From: Porites lobata
Lineage: Eukaryota > Cnidaria > Anthozoa > Scleractinia > Poritidae
Reading direction: 5' to 3'
Length of the DNA: 64,000 bases
Assembly: GCA_942486035.1 (NCBI GenBank)
Contig: CALNXK010000015.1
Coordinates: 612,001-676,000, forward strand
Shown piece by piece: positions 22,456 through 33,563 of the stretch (position 1 is the first letter of the stretch; every line of letters begins with the position of its first letter). The notes under the pieces were generated by a model that saw only the letters and a program-made list of their open reading frames with translations, had not been told where the DNA came from and did not search any database. Both the position numbers and the translations under genes were made by a program.

Positions 22456-24140
22456 GGGGTGTTACGAAAACTAAGACCCTCGAAAACTAAGACCTAAGAC
22501 CTAAGACCCGTCTTAGTTTTCGAGATTACGAAAACTAAGACCCCCTAAAATCGAATCCGTCGAAATATAAAGTCAAATTGTAACCGAAATAGGTCTGATC
22601 TGTCAAATTATATCATGTTCGATCCTTTCCACCGAGTTTTAGGTCAAATTTAACGGTAAATTTAGGGGTCTAATAGTTTTCGTAATTTCGAAAACTAAGA
22701 CCCCTCTTAGTTTTCGTAATTACGAAAATTAAGACCCCCACCAAAACAATCTCTAAAATTTCTACAAAGTCGAATTACGACCGTTTGAAGCCTATAATCC
22801 TGGCAAACAAAAACTACTATCATACGCGTGCTGATCTACGATCCGCTAACAACTTGAAGACTCGCTTTAAAAAGAGGACCAAAGCCATAGACTTCCTACC
22901 TATCTATTGTACACTGAAAATATGCCTTACCCCTATTGGTCTTTAATTTTGTTGTTTATCCTTTAAATCATGAAATTGGCTTTCCACTGGAGATGGATGT
23001 TTTTCCGGGAATCCTGACCTTTGGCAACCTACTGTCACGCAATCTTCACTTTGTATTGATTGTTTGTTTATTTTATTGTTCTGATTCTCGAGACGATGCT
23101 TTGCTGGTACAGGAAATTCATTCACTCATTCGTTTTTTTATTATTATTATTTCATGAGTGATTTTAGCGATTATCCCCCACAGACTCTTTCTCCTTGCCC
23201 CCCACCCCTACCCCTCAACTACCTTTGCATTGTAACCCGGTGATCTCCGGGGTGGCAACGATAAAAACAAAAGCTAGAAAAAACGCAATGTAGCATATTC
23301 TCCTTTTTTCACCCTTTTTATAAAAGTATTTTTCTATCTATGACCTGGCCAGAAAAGGGAAAAAAAAATCCGTATTTTTGTGTGATGTTTAACCGATAAC
23401 GCCGTTGACCACTTAGCGATCAGGCCCGGGTTGCTCGAAGCATGGTTAGTGCTAACCAGCGTTAAATACGGCATGGAAACCTATACAGTTTGATACCTCT
23501 TAACCAACGGTTAGCGCGAACCAGGCTTCGAGCAACCGGCCCCAGGCATTCAGGTCGCAGCGACATGTCAGCCCGCAACGAAGACAAAAATCCATCTCCA
23601 GTGGAAAACCAATTTTATGACTTTAAGGATAAACAACCAAAATTATAGGGGTAAGGCATATTTTCAGTGTACAATTATACGTAGGTGGTCTATAGCTTTC
23701 ATCCTCTTCTGAAAGCCGCAATATTGATAATGTCATGTGTCTGCAACTTGTTAGAAGAAGCGGATCGTCTAGCACGCGGATGATAGTAGTTTTTGTTTGT
23801 CTTACGGATTATAGTCTTCAAACCGTCGTAATTCGACTTTGTAGAAATTTTAGAGATTGTTTTGGTGGGGGTCTTAGTTTTAAAACCTAAGAAAGGCCTT
23901 AGTTTTCGAAATTACGAAAACTAAGACCCCTAAATTTACCGTTAAATTTGACCTAAAACTCGGTGGAAAGGATCGAACATATGATATAATTTGACAGATC
24001 AGACCCATTTCGGTTACAATTTGACTTTATATTTCGACGGATTCGATTTTAGGGGGTCTTAGTTTTCGTAATCTCGAAAACTAAGACGGGTCTTAGGTCT
24101 TAGGTCTTAGTTTTCGAGGGTCTTAGTTTTCGTAACACCC
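22456..24140. mobile_element. 1.7-kb foldback transposon with about 560-bp inverted repeats
   Basis: The left arm 22456-23015 and right arm 23580-24140 are inverted copies. They start GGTGTTACGAAAACTAAGACC and meet around CACTGGAGATGGAT. Near-matching 9-bp flanks, ACTCCTTAG (22447-22455) and ACTCCTAAG (24141-24149), support one insertion and fit the Mutator-like class. The outer arms also contain CGAAAACTAAGAC in both directions, so each arm can itself fold. The 565-bp centre holds a nested MITE and no transposase. Confidence 0.85.
23425..23545. mobile_element. Small palindromic MITE nested in the foldback element
   Basis: The ends GGCCCGGGTTGCTCGAAGC and GCTTCGAGCAACCGGCCC are inverted copies. 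Inside them GGTTAGTGCTAACC and GGTTAGCGCGAACC continue the palindrome. It is about 120 bp. Confidence 0.75.
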
Positions 24141-24246
24141 ACTCCTAAGTGCTCCATGGGTAAAGAAATTCGATTTACAAATTACAAATGATTTTATAGC
24201 ATAGAAGGAGTTCGCGTCTAAACTCGAATAAAAGCCAACCTCTTAA

Positions 24247-25378
24247 AGGGACTGGTTCACGATAATGCGCATGTGTGAGTTCTGACAGTAGCTGATTGTT
24301 TTTCAACCAATCGGAAGCGAGTTAGATGCATGCAAGTAAATTTACAAAATTCAAATTAATTGTTCGCGACGCGAGAGTATTTCCGGGCATTTGGTTTGAT
24401 TTTATTTATCCCCATAATTCAAGTTTATTCTTTGCTACTCCTCAGATATATGTTGCAGCCGATTAGAATAAGATTTACAGCCCTGTCCTGCTTTGAAACA
24501 AACATTTACCAACGTGTATTTTTACGAGGTCGTACCCACGCTAACAAAGCAGTCACCGATCGGCAAACAAAATTTGTAAACAAACATCTTATTACTGTTC
24601 TCTCAGTTCGCCTTATATAAATCCAGAAATACCTACAAATAGCTCCTGACCGGTGACAAAAGCGTACAACGTATGAGTATAAAGATTATCCTTAATTGAG
24701 CATAAATTTCAAATGCTTATCAGCAAATGAACAAATTCATTCGCGTTGCATCAGGTCAGTGTTCCGCAAAACAAATGTTATCGAGTAGCACAAATAAAGA
24801 AACTAGATTATAAACAGAATACTCAGGCAATAATTTATTTAAAAACATCAATTCTTAAACATATACGATCGTAAAGCAAAGATACAAGGAAAATTTCAAG
24901 TGTACCAGATCGGTGAAGATCGCGCGACCCGTTGCGGTATAACTACAGGTCGGAGTCAAAAATCAAATCAAAGTTGAACGAACTCATGCCTTTAACCACT
25001 TTCCAAGTGTCGTGTATACTTTTCGTAAGCCACACACTACTCCTAGAACCATACCAAATCGATAGGCTAAGCTTCTCTATCTTCAAAGACTATTGAGAAC
25101 GTCCTGTTGCCAGACGGCCACGATGCTCTTCTGAACCTCCATGATCAAAACATTATTTTTTGCGTCTTCTTAAAACGTAACCAGTCAAACGACACAACCA
25201 CACGTTAATCACCACTACCGAAGTATAACTAGACCAGCCAAAGCGGCGGATGTCCGAATAAAACGAAGGATTTTCAATGATTGTACCGGTAATGGCGATT
25301 TCGAATTTAGTGTTGACCCAACAAATTTATTCTGAAGAGACAAACGGCGCGCATGCGCATTATCGTGAACCAGTCCCT
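24247..25378. mobile_element. 1.1-kb element with TTAA flanks, ends AGGGACTGGTTCACG
   Basis: The inverted ends AGGGACTGGTTCACGATAAT and ATTATCGTGAACCAGTCCCT are flanked by TTAA on both sides (24243-24246 and 25379-25382). This is the target preference of piggyBac and Kolobok families. The inverted match continues through GCGCATG. No convincing transposase frame is seen, so it is non-autonomous or decayed. Confidence 0.8.
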
Positions 25379-25485
25379 TTAACTTACCGCCCCGGGCGCG
25401 GATTGGAACATTTTACGGTTGTCGTGCTGCTATATATAGCAGCTCTAAGTGGAATTTGCGACTCTAGGTTTGCTTAGTATATTTG

Positions 25486-25690
25486 ACAGTTAATGGATGA
25501 GGCTGAGTTTCATCTGAAGAATTAGGGAGATCAAGCTAAAGGCGGATATCACCCTTCGAGATCTCCATAATTCTTCAGATGATACGAAAGCCAAATTCAA
25601 TAACTGTTTTATTATTCATTCAAAATAATGCGTAGCTTAAAAACAAGCTGAAGCATACTTACCTTAAGTTCATCTTCAATTGCCTGTTTA
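25486..25690. mobile_element. Palindromic MITE, ATCATCTGAAGAATTA family, copy 1
   Basis: The inner arms CATCTGAAGAATTAGGGAGATC and GATCTCCATAATTCTTCAGATG are inverted copies (each within about 25515-25585). The repeat then runs on to AAGCATACTTACCT. The same sequence occurs at 34545-34735 in an SLC35A2 intron. Confidence 0.8.
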
Positions 25691-25799
25691 TCGGTGAGTC
25701 AAGTGAGATGTGAATAATATTACAGTCGAGCAAATGCAAGAGATGAGAAGAAATAATTTACATACAGGTTAAGCAAACACTTTGGCCCGCAGGGAATCG

Positions 25800-25985
25800 G
25801 ATTGCACATTTAGTGCATAGTTAGGGAAACCCAAAAGTCCTTTTCTGGGATGTTTAAAAACTGAAATACCGCGTTTGAGGCGATGCAATTGTCCACTGTT
25901 CAGTTTAGACTCGATATCCAACTTATCTGGACACAATCAATTTTAAAACGGTACTTCACCAGCACGGTAAAATTTAATTGTAAAT
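25800..25985. repeat. Copy D fragment of the upstream segmental duplication
   Basis: It matches 17545-17715, including GAGGCGATGCAATTGTCCA, TCTGGACACAATCAAT and TACTTCACCAGCA. It shows the duplication reaches almost to the 3' end of the second J-protein gene at 26480. Confidence 0.7.
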
Positions 25986-26479
25986 ATAATGGTTTATGCA
26001 CAAGATTTTCAACTGGATGATTTTGTACCTCACGCATGGATTACTCGCACGGTTTAAGGGTTGGAGGTTTGCGTTATGTCCTGCCACGAGTCAATTCACA
26101 GGTTTGTTTGACCAGGTTAATTTTGAATTTTCATATTTTTTTTTCCATGGATAATGAATCAAATTCTAAGGCTTTTAAAATGCCTTTCCCGTAAAAGGAG
26201 AGGGATCCTGGATGGGGAGATTGGTTGAAATTTAAGGGGGTTAAAGAAAAAGAAAAAACAGGGAACTAAAACTTTTCCCGTCGCGTTTTTCGCCCCTTTA
26301 ATTCCTCTTTGTATTTTTTCGTCTCATTACATTTTGTAAACAGAAGTTTTGCAGTATGCCTCAGGGTAGAAAAAGCCCCGAACTAGGTTAGTCAAGTTTT
26401 ATGTTCTACACATAACATTACCAATAGTATTAAAAATAATTATAACTAACTTCCCCTTAACAAAAAGAAAAAAAGGCGT

Positions 26480-27871
26480 TTACTGACTGTCGTTGATGTT
26501 CTTGGTGCCTTCATAGTGAAAAGTCAGCATTTTTGTGATCTCTTCACACAAGACTTTCCACTTCTTTCCATGCTGGTTTTCATCCACTTTATCGGGGTGA
26601 TAAACACTCAGAGCTTTCACCAGAAGCTTCTTGTACTCTTTTGACTTTTTTTCCACCGATTCCCACTTTTTCATCTCTTCGTCACTTGGTTTTTTCCATG
26701 TTAACGTTTTGGGAGGATAGTTGAGGTACAAGTGCTTAATTAGAGGAATCGCCCTTGATTTATAAGCTCGTATATCTTCCAGTTCCTCGCGTAGTTCTTC
26801 CATAAACTTGGCTCGCTGTTTTTGTTTTTCTTGCTCATCTCTTGCCCGAGCTTCATCTTGGTATCTCTTCAGCGCACTAGTGCAATCTTTGAACCACGTC
26901 TGCGAGGTGAAGACTCGAGGCTTCAGGGACTCGGCTAGCTCGAAGCTATGGGTGAAGTACGCCTTTGCTCGAAGCGTTAACTTCAGTACCTTGTCATACA
27001 CCACACCAAGGCGACTTTCAGCAATGGCTTCCTGCTCTATGTCAACTTCTCTCGAGAGGACAACAGCTTGTTTGTACCAGTCAATAACTTCAAAAACTAA
27101 ATTCATGTCGAGGTCTTCTTGTTCTTGCAGAGCCACTTGTAGAAGCTGGTCTCCTTGCACGCGCGCTTGAATCGACGAGGCCGAACAGGTATGGTAAAAT
27201 ACATCTTGCTCTAGCGTCCGCGCTTCCGTCAACATCTCGTGTGTAGCACGCGTGACGCCCGCGTAACGACACAGGCGCTTGACTTCTTCAATGGGTCGGT
27301 AGCAATCCTTCATGCGTATCAGACATTTCTTGTAGTCACCATTCTGTAGTTTAGTGGTACCGTCATGAAAGTAAAGCGTAGCCAGATTGATTTGAATGTC
27401 GGGGGCAGCTTCGATCACCGTGTTTATAGAACATAGTTTCTCCAGCTGCGCGATCCTTTGATCGACATCACCCACAGCGTCGGCTTCATTCAGGACTTCT
27501 TGTAAACAAACATTGAGCGTTTCAAAGACTTCTTCTCTCCACTCAGCGTCTTTACAAGCCTCGCTGTGATTGTAAGCAATGCATAATCCTTTAATCGCTT
27601 CATGCAGATAAAAGATAATCGTTTTCGGCTTCTCTTCTTGCTTGCTGAGTACTCCAGCTATCTTCCAAGCTGCCTTACCGATGTTCTTCGCCGCAGAACA
27701 CTCGTCGTCTCGATCACCTACCGCTTTGTCTTTCGCACGGTAGTAGCAAGTCAGCGCTTGTTCGAAAAGATCCTTTGCTTCTCGAAGTGAGGAGCTCGCC
27801 AGAGCACGACCTGCTCGACGAAAAAAATCATTGCCTTGATTTCTGATCTCGCTCGAGAGAGTAGACGACAT
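26480..27871 (-). CDS. TPR-like protein with C-terminal J domain, 463 aa
   Basis: A single uninterrupted frame with ATG at 27871 in a good context (GAGCTATGTC) and TGA/TAA-type stop at 26480. Residues 1-340 are almost wholly helical, with TPR-like pairs (NQGNDFFRRAGRAL, LREAKDLFEQALTCYYRAKD). Residues 345-375 form a charged Arg/Glu coiled coil. The C-terminal 60 residues are a J-like domain with HPD at 425-427 (LSVYHPDKVDENQ), in the place seen in auxilin and GAK. It is likely an Hsp70 co-chaperone, cytosolic, as no signal or membrane segment is seen. The domain order is the reverse of the J protein at 1087-10184. The absence of introns could be original or reflect retroposition. A non-coding 5' exon is not excluded. 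I cannot name an orthologue. Confidence 0.85.
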   Translation of the reverse strand: MSSTLSSEIRNQGNDFFRRAGRALASSSLREAKDLFEQALTCYYRAKDKAVGDRDDECSAAKNIGKAAWKIAGVLSKQEEKPKTIIFYLHEAIKGLCIAYNHSEACKDAEWREEVFETLNVCLQEVLNEADAVGDVDQRIAQLEKLCSINTVIEAAPDIQINLATLYFHDGTTKLQNGDYKKCLIRMKDCYRPIEEVKRLCRYAGVTRATHEMLTEARTLEQDVFYHTCSASSIQARVQGDQLLQVALQEQEDLDMNLVFEVIDWYKQAVVLSREVDIEQEAIAESRLGVVYDKVLKLTLRAKAYFTHSFELAESLKPRVFTSQTWFKDCTSALKRYQDEARARDEQEKQKQRAKFMEELREELEDIRAYKSRAIPLIKHLYLNYPPKTLTWKKPSDEEMKKWESVEKKSKEYKKLLVKALSVYHPDKVDENQHGKKWKVLCEEITKMLTFHYEGTKNINDSQ

Positions 27872-29702
27872 AGCTCACTTCCGCCTTTCGGGAAGAATAA
27901 ATTAATCATGTGAGACAATGTCATTCATGATTTGTTTTGAAACTATCCTGAAAGCGAGGCGCAAAACAGTACGTCATCTTCAGTGCTTGTTAAAATGACC
28001 TTGAGTATCATCCTGACAGAGCCTATTTGAGAGGGACGAGAGTGCTTAATCGCGTACCCTTGATCTTTACAAAACTTTACGAATGAAAGTACCTGGGGGT
28101 GGGAGGGAGTAAGCATTCATTTCTTCGGCCTAAACGATTATATGCCACCAGACGTGGTAGAGTTAATTTTCAATTGTCAGTGCAACTTCTTTAGTTTCAG
28201 CGTCTTAGAGTTGTGTTTTTGTACCGCAAGCATTTGCAACTGAGTTTTACGGTTAGTGATTTTGTTAGTTTTTTTTTTTTATAAATACTTATTCTGTATG
28301 CAAAACTAGACGAGTCAGGGTCTTAAAATAAGTTCTCTTGTCTTAGGCAGGATAGCGAAATGAGGTTGTTTTTGGTTTCTGAAACAGGTTCAGCGTTTGA
28401 AGGCGAGTTGGCAGCACACCTCTACCAAAACTTCCATTGAGTGCCCACTCCCCGGGGCCCCATCCCCTAGAAAACGTTGGGCGCTTTCCATTCACCAAAA
28501 ATATATTCCGGCCTGAAATTTCGACTCGTTTTACGTGTCCAGTGGAACTATACATTCTGGTTACACAGACCCGACCCAAGCCACCGCGCGTTTGGTTATT
28601 GTTCTTGTGAGCAGGATACAAAAGAGCGGTTCTGGGGGCAACAATTTTGTCAAATGGAAAGGGACATTTCAGGATAACCGAACAGGTCAAAGTGGACCAC
28701 CTTCAAAGCTGGTCCCGAATATTCCGGTCGGAATGGTACGCTCTATGTGATGTCCCAATGACCGAAATTTCTAGAATTTTCGGTTGAATGGAAGGGGCCC
28801 GTTAACTCTCCACATAGCAAAGGAAGAAGTATGCACCTTGGTTTTCGTACAACCTCACGCTCTACACAGCAATGCGAAGGGTCGCGTCACTGCATGAAGA
28901 CAAATTAACTGCAATCACGCGTGTCTCACTCAAAAGTTCTCTAAAAATACCTCTAGCTGCGACCGGTACTTAAAGTTTGAAATACGCGAATCTGTTTGTT
29001 ACCCTTGCCTTTCGTTTTATATTCTTTTTTTCCGCCTTTCAAGAACTTAATTTATCGTCAGGAGCTAATACACTCCAACCTCTAATAGCGACCACCTCTC
29101 CACAAAGGCAGTTTTTTTTGGTTTGTCCCAATGTTCCGTCCGTACATCTTTGGTTTTTAACCTGCCGTCCATGCACAATGAAAATTGCAGCCCAACTGCT
29201 AAAGTAACAGCCAAAAGAGCTGCTGAGTATTGGACAAAGCACGCACTTAGTTAGCGTGTTGAAATGATCTTGAAAAACCCGAAAGCTTAAAAGTGACGTT
29301 TTCGCTGCCGTCGTTGCTAACGACAGAAGCACGCAGGAGATGCGCGCGGGCGAAGATGGGAACAAGGAAAGAGAGGCTCTCCTTTCCTCCCTTTCTTAAT
29401 TTTTTTCTTTTGCTTTCGTCAACGTGCCGTCCTAGTCCTCCGCGACCGCGTACGAATGAGAAGAGACGACTGGGGACTGAAGATTAGAGACTTGAAGGAT
29501 AGGTAACAGCTGTTTTAAACAAAACCACTGAATATCAAGAATATGACACTAACTTGATACCGTGAATTTCATTTAACCGTTTAAAAAAGTTCTTGTTTGC
29601 TTAATAATAGGTTTACAAAGCCAATACCACCAAACGACAGTACCACATCTGTTGGAACGTTTTCTGCAAAACGAACTTGTATTTCAGTCGCAGACACCTC
29701 GA
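27872..29702. other. Gene-free interval with one MITE-like segment
   Basis: A pair of related inverted ends, GGGCGCTTTCCATTCACC (28479) and GGTTGAATGGAAGGGGCCC (to 28800), marks a probable 320-bp element. The rest shows no coding exon that I can support. A T-run lies near 28270. The 5' end of the J-protein gene at 27871 implies promoter sequence just above 27872, but no TATA box is evident. Confidence 0.45.
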
Positions 29703-29826
29703 ACTCCAGGGCATCCTGGGAAACCCATGAGCAGTCAGTTAGGTCGGGAGAAAAGGTGCCACAAAAGCTTTCGGAACTTTCTCCGACCTGACTGACTGCC
29801 CATGGGTTTCCCAGGATGACTCCAGG
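29703..29826. mobile_element. Palindromic MITE of about 124 bp
   Basis: The arms ACTCCAGGGCATCCTGGGAA and TTCCCAGGATGACTCCAGG are inverted copies. The match continues through CCCATGAGCAGTCAGT/ACTGACTGCCCATGGG and GGTCGGGAGAAA/TTTCTCCGACC. The loop is only about 20 bases, so it would fold as a strong hairpin. Confidence 0.8.
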
Positions 29827-30096
29827 GATGACACTCTATATAGAGTACCTTCAAAAAGTACTGGCCATTTTCAGATTCAAAGGACTCGTTGCTGTGATCG
29901 ATCGCACCATGGGACTGGTTTGGAGACGCCACCAATTACTTTATTAGGGACCTAAAGCAACGACGAGGGTGGCTAAAACGTCACTTAAAAAGTGAATTCA
30001 CGCTGTTTCAAAATTCATCGCTCTTATTCCAAGGCGTTCAATTTGTCATATGTTGTTGGATTTTTCTTGAGTTGAATTCTAAAGGACTGTAACTAA

Positions 30097-30276
30097 AGGC
30101 CTCTTTACATGGAGGTGGTGGACCCCAGATAGGTGAGGTAACATGTGGTGGGTCACCCCACCTATCATGTAAACGTGATCATATTAAAATGAGAGATTAT
30201 ATGGACAGGCGGGTTACCCCACCTAAGCGGGTTACCTCACCTACCTGGGGTCCCCCACCTCCATGTAATCAGGCCC
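30097..30276. mobile_element. 180-bp MITE with TAA target duplication, PIF/Harbinger-like
   Basis: Ends AGGCCTCTTTACATGGAGGT and ACCTCCATGTAATCAGGCCC are inverted copies, flanked by TAA (30094-30096 and 30277-30279). Three-base TWA duplications fit PIF/Harbinger. Inner arms include GATAGGTGAGGTAAC/GTTACCTCACCTACC. Confidence 0.8.
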
Positions 30277-30540
30277 TAAGCTTAAAAAAGAATTTAGATA
30301 ATCGTTGTCTTATGTTCATGTCCTCCAGAAAACGCGAAATTACAATGTAGGCAGTTTCTCGTCGTGGTCGAGCTACGACAGCAAAGAAAAAAAAAACGCG
30401 TGAAACACGTGCAAAGGTGTTGTTTTGCTTATCTCAACCTACTGCGTTTTTGCTGTTCTCGTTGATGTCCTCGCCGTCGCTGCTTTTAAAAGGTTCCTAT
30501 TGGCTATTGCGTGGTTTCAAAGGAAACTGAATCAGAATTC

Positions 30541-31035
30541 GTAGCCTGCGAAAACATCCGTTTCTCTTCGCTCTTCGCCGCCGGGGACGTTTCTCGAGGA
30601 GGAACGTCTGCGACTCAGCGGCAGTAATTCCATACTGATGACGCAAACCAATGTTTACATAATAAATCCAGTAGTCATGGGGCTCCAAATACAAATTTGT
30701 CCAATTTTACGTGTCTTCTGGTTGATTTTGGTAAATTGGTGTGTTCATCTGCCAACGAGCTCCAGCAAAACTCAATGCTTCTTATTGACCGTTTTGTTAG
30801 AGATTCTTCGCGTTTACATTTGACCTTTGTGGCCTTTTGTCTTTTGTCTGTCATTCGTAAACAATAGCTTACACAATGTAACTACTCCGTCGACCAATCA
30901 GCGCTTCTGACCGGATTCCGGACAGATTTTACGTCATCAGTATGGAATTTCTGTCGCTGAGTCGCAGACGTTCCTCCGCGCAAAAACGTCCCCATTTGCG
31001 AACAGCGAGGAGAAACGGATGTTTTCGCAGGCTAC
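30541..31035. mobile_element. 495-bp element with ends GTAGCCTGCGAAAACATCCG
   Basis: About 100-bp inverted arms at 30541-30640 and 30930-31035 share GTAGCCTGCGAAAACATCCG, AACGTCTGCGACTCAGCG and CATACTGATGACG. The flanks AGAATTC and AAAATTC agree at six of seven bases. It is non-coding. The TAGCCTG(C/A)GAAAAC end is shared with 31677-31969. Confidence 0.75.
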
Positions 31036-31676
31036 AAAATTCGTCTCCCCAAAGGAGTCCACAGTGCCACCGCGGTAAAACTTCTAAGGCCTTTTCTTGT
31101 TCTAGTTTCCGAAATTTCATTCATCATTACTGGAAACAGGCAAGAATGTGAGAAATAATTACTTAAGCGAACTTTCTTGAATCTCATTTTTGTCAAAATT
31201 TTAAACCTTTTTTCGGGCCCCAGTAAAATTATGCCGACAAATGGCGTCGACGCGAAGATAACAGCTGTTTCAGATTTATACAAATTTGAAACAATTTCAT
31301 CCGTAAATTACAAAAAAAGAAAGCAAATTAACAGCGTATTGGTAATATCGTAACTACTTCCAATAGTGAAAGTAGCAACCTTAGCTTTGAGGTTATTTGC
31401 TTTAAAAGCTTTTACAAACGTCTCTCGTTTGATCGCAGTGGAGTCCAGAACGCACTGAGTTCGACAGAAAATTGAACCATTCTCATGGACCCGCCCGTAA
31501 AACGGCCAATTTGAACCTACGAGAAAATTAAGAGAATATTCCTGTTTTTATTAAGGAGTACTTTAAGAGCGAAATGAAACTATCATTCTATGCCCGTCTT
31601 TGTCCATGAGTGATGACAAGAGTTGAGTCTATCTTTTCACTCTATGAAAAACTAGGCTCGGTTAGTCCTTAAGCCG

Positions 31677-31969
31677 TAGCTTGAGAAAACAGCCGACATT
31701 TGGCGACGCGACCACTGGTTTCCCCGCCAAATGATGTCTGAGAAACGAGTGCAGAAATTCCATACTGATGACGCGTCACTATCCAAACCTGGGTAGTGCT
31801 TCTGATTGGTCGTGCCGTGTGGGAAATTTGATTCAACCAATCAGAAGCACTTCCCAGATCTGGGTAGTGACGCGTCATCAGTATGGAATTTCTGCGCTCG
31901 TTTCTCGGACGTCATTTGGAGGGGAAACCAGAGGTAGCGTCGCCAAATGTTGGCTGTTTTCTCAGGCTA
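31677..31969. mobile_element. Palindromic MITE with ends TAGC(T/C)TGAGAAAACAGCC
   Basis: Nearly the whole 290 bp is one palindrome. The arms share TGAGAAAACAGCC, TTTGGCGACGC, CAGAAATTCCATACTGATG, ACGCGTCACTA and GCTTCTGATTGGT. It is related at the ends and at CCATACTGATGACG to the element at 30541-31035, so both belong to one superfamily. Confidence 0.8.
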
Positions 31970-32049
31970 TACTAGCCGCCGTTCAGCAAAAAGACAGCAC
32001 TCCTGAAACGGAGAAAGCGGCGGAAATAGAACGTCCCATGAACATTTAA

Positions 32050-32254
32050 CCCTTTAAGTCCCAATAGTGACCAACAGCAATTTTCTCCTAACGATGTCCA
32101 TACATTATCATGAGATGAGGTTATGAGAATTAATTAAATGATCACCTAAGAGAAAATACTTCGATCTTTTATCAAATTCTCTCAACTCATTCTTTGAGGA
32201 AATGTATAGAGATCAGTTTGGAGAATTTGTATGTGGATATTGGGGCTTAAAGGG
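32050..32254. mobile_element. 205-bp MITE with TTAA duplication, ends CCCTTTAAGTCCCAATA
   Basis: Inverted ends CCCTTTAAGTCCCAATA and ATATTGGGGCTTAAAGGG are flanked by TTAA at 32046-32049 and 32255-32258. This fits a piggyBac- or Kolobok-derived MITE. Confidence 0.85.
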
Positions 32255-32264
32255 TTAAGAAGTG

Positions 32265-32503
32265 TACTGTTATGTTCACACTTTACGGGATAACTTTTCG
32301 AGCAAAAACAAAAAGTCATCCGTTATAGTACGGACACCTATCTGATATGTGATTCTCCACTTTAGAGATCGGCACGCGGCGATTTCGCTCCGTTACAGAA
32401 TCGCGCCTAAATTACCGTTCTTATGTGTCAGCGGCAGAGGCCCTATCCTGTATGGTTTAGTTGCCGGCACAAAATCTACCCGGTAAAGTGTAAACATACT
32501 GTA
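32265..32503. mobile_element. Small inverted-repeat element next to the TTAA MITE
   Basis: TACTGTTATGTTCACACTTTAC at the left and its inverse GTAAAGTGTAAACATACTGTA at the right mark a 240-bp element. The inner arms are weaker. It is non-coding. Confidence 0.6.
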
Positions 32504-33065
32504 GCCCAAGTTAAATACTAATGACTTTTTGTTTCTCCCCCTAAATGATAAATATTCATTAATATTAACACTCTTAATAACATTGATAAACACATTGATA
32601 ATATTATTGACAGTGCATTTAAAAAGTTACCACAATATTATTCGAACTCACAGTCAAGTGCATGGCTAGATGAATTAAAAAAAGCTACTTCATACAACAT
32701 GAGTAGTACGTGCACTGTGATTGGTCGTTACCAATGATCTCTTAGAGTACAGACATACGGATGCCACCGAAGCTTTGTACATGAAAGAAAATCCATTGGA
32801 CACTTGCTTGTGGCTTTTGTGCACTTTTTTGTCATCTCCAGTCTATGACTGGGCCAACAACACATTGGAACGTGGAATCCATTTGTTAAAATTAATATTA
32901 GGGACCTTAAGCAACGACGACAACGACGACGGCAGTGACACTTCCCTACAAAAAGGAATTTGTGTTCTTTCAAACTTAATTAAAGTTAACTTATTAGGGA
33001 GATCAAAGTACGCACAACTAAAAATTTCCGGATTGCAAATTGATTGGCTAGTTCAAATTTGAGCA

Positions 33066-33216
33066 TGCATGTGTTGTGGTTCAATTTTATTCTTGGTTTA
33101 ATTAATTTTTTATTTTCCTTTGTTTTGGGGTATAGAAATGTATGATAATGAGTCTAGAACAAAGGAAAATAAAAATTAAACCAAGGATAAAATTGAACAA
33201 CAACATATGCTTACAA
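33066..33216. mobile_element. 150-bp A+T-rich palindrome
   Basis: The arms TTCAATTTTATTCTTGGTTT and AAACCAAGGATAAAATTGAA are inverted copies extended by TTTTATTTTCCTTTGTT/AACAAAGGAAAATAAAA. The loop is about 35 bases. It lies about 350 bases beyond the SLC35A2 stop codon. Confidence 0.7.
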
Positions 33217-33563
33217 AGAAAGATTTCCTTGTCCTGCATGACTGGTGCATCTTAGTCATCTTACAGTGCAAGTCTTGACAGGCCCCAATCACAGTGCATT
33301 TCAGGTCAGAAGAGATTAAACATTGGATTTTTCAAAACCATACACCTGTACAATGTAGTGTGAAGAAATTAATAGCCCATTTCTGAGTCCCAAAAACTCG
33401 CAACTTGAAAATGAGGGCACAGTGAAAGTCCACATCCTTTCTGTGCAAATGCACTGATGGCTTTACACTTAGCCTCACTTTGAAATAGAGGCTTGGGGAA
33501 CTTAGACATGGCCTATTGTATCCCATGAACTAATAGAATATTAAATGAAAAATAATTAATCAG

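Noticed and set aside
25640..25700. An exon-like piece ending in a good minus-strand donor (CTTAAG|GTAAGT)
   Set aside because: The donor-like end also occurs in the repeat copy at 34720, so it belongs to the MITE.
28343..28690. A 115-codon minus-strand frame
   Set aside because: It overlaps a likely MITE and has a repeat-like composition with no domain.
29039..29365. A 108-codon minus-strand frame
   Set aside because: Composition is repeat-like, with no domain and no splice context.
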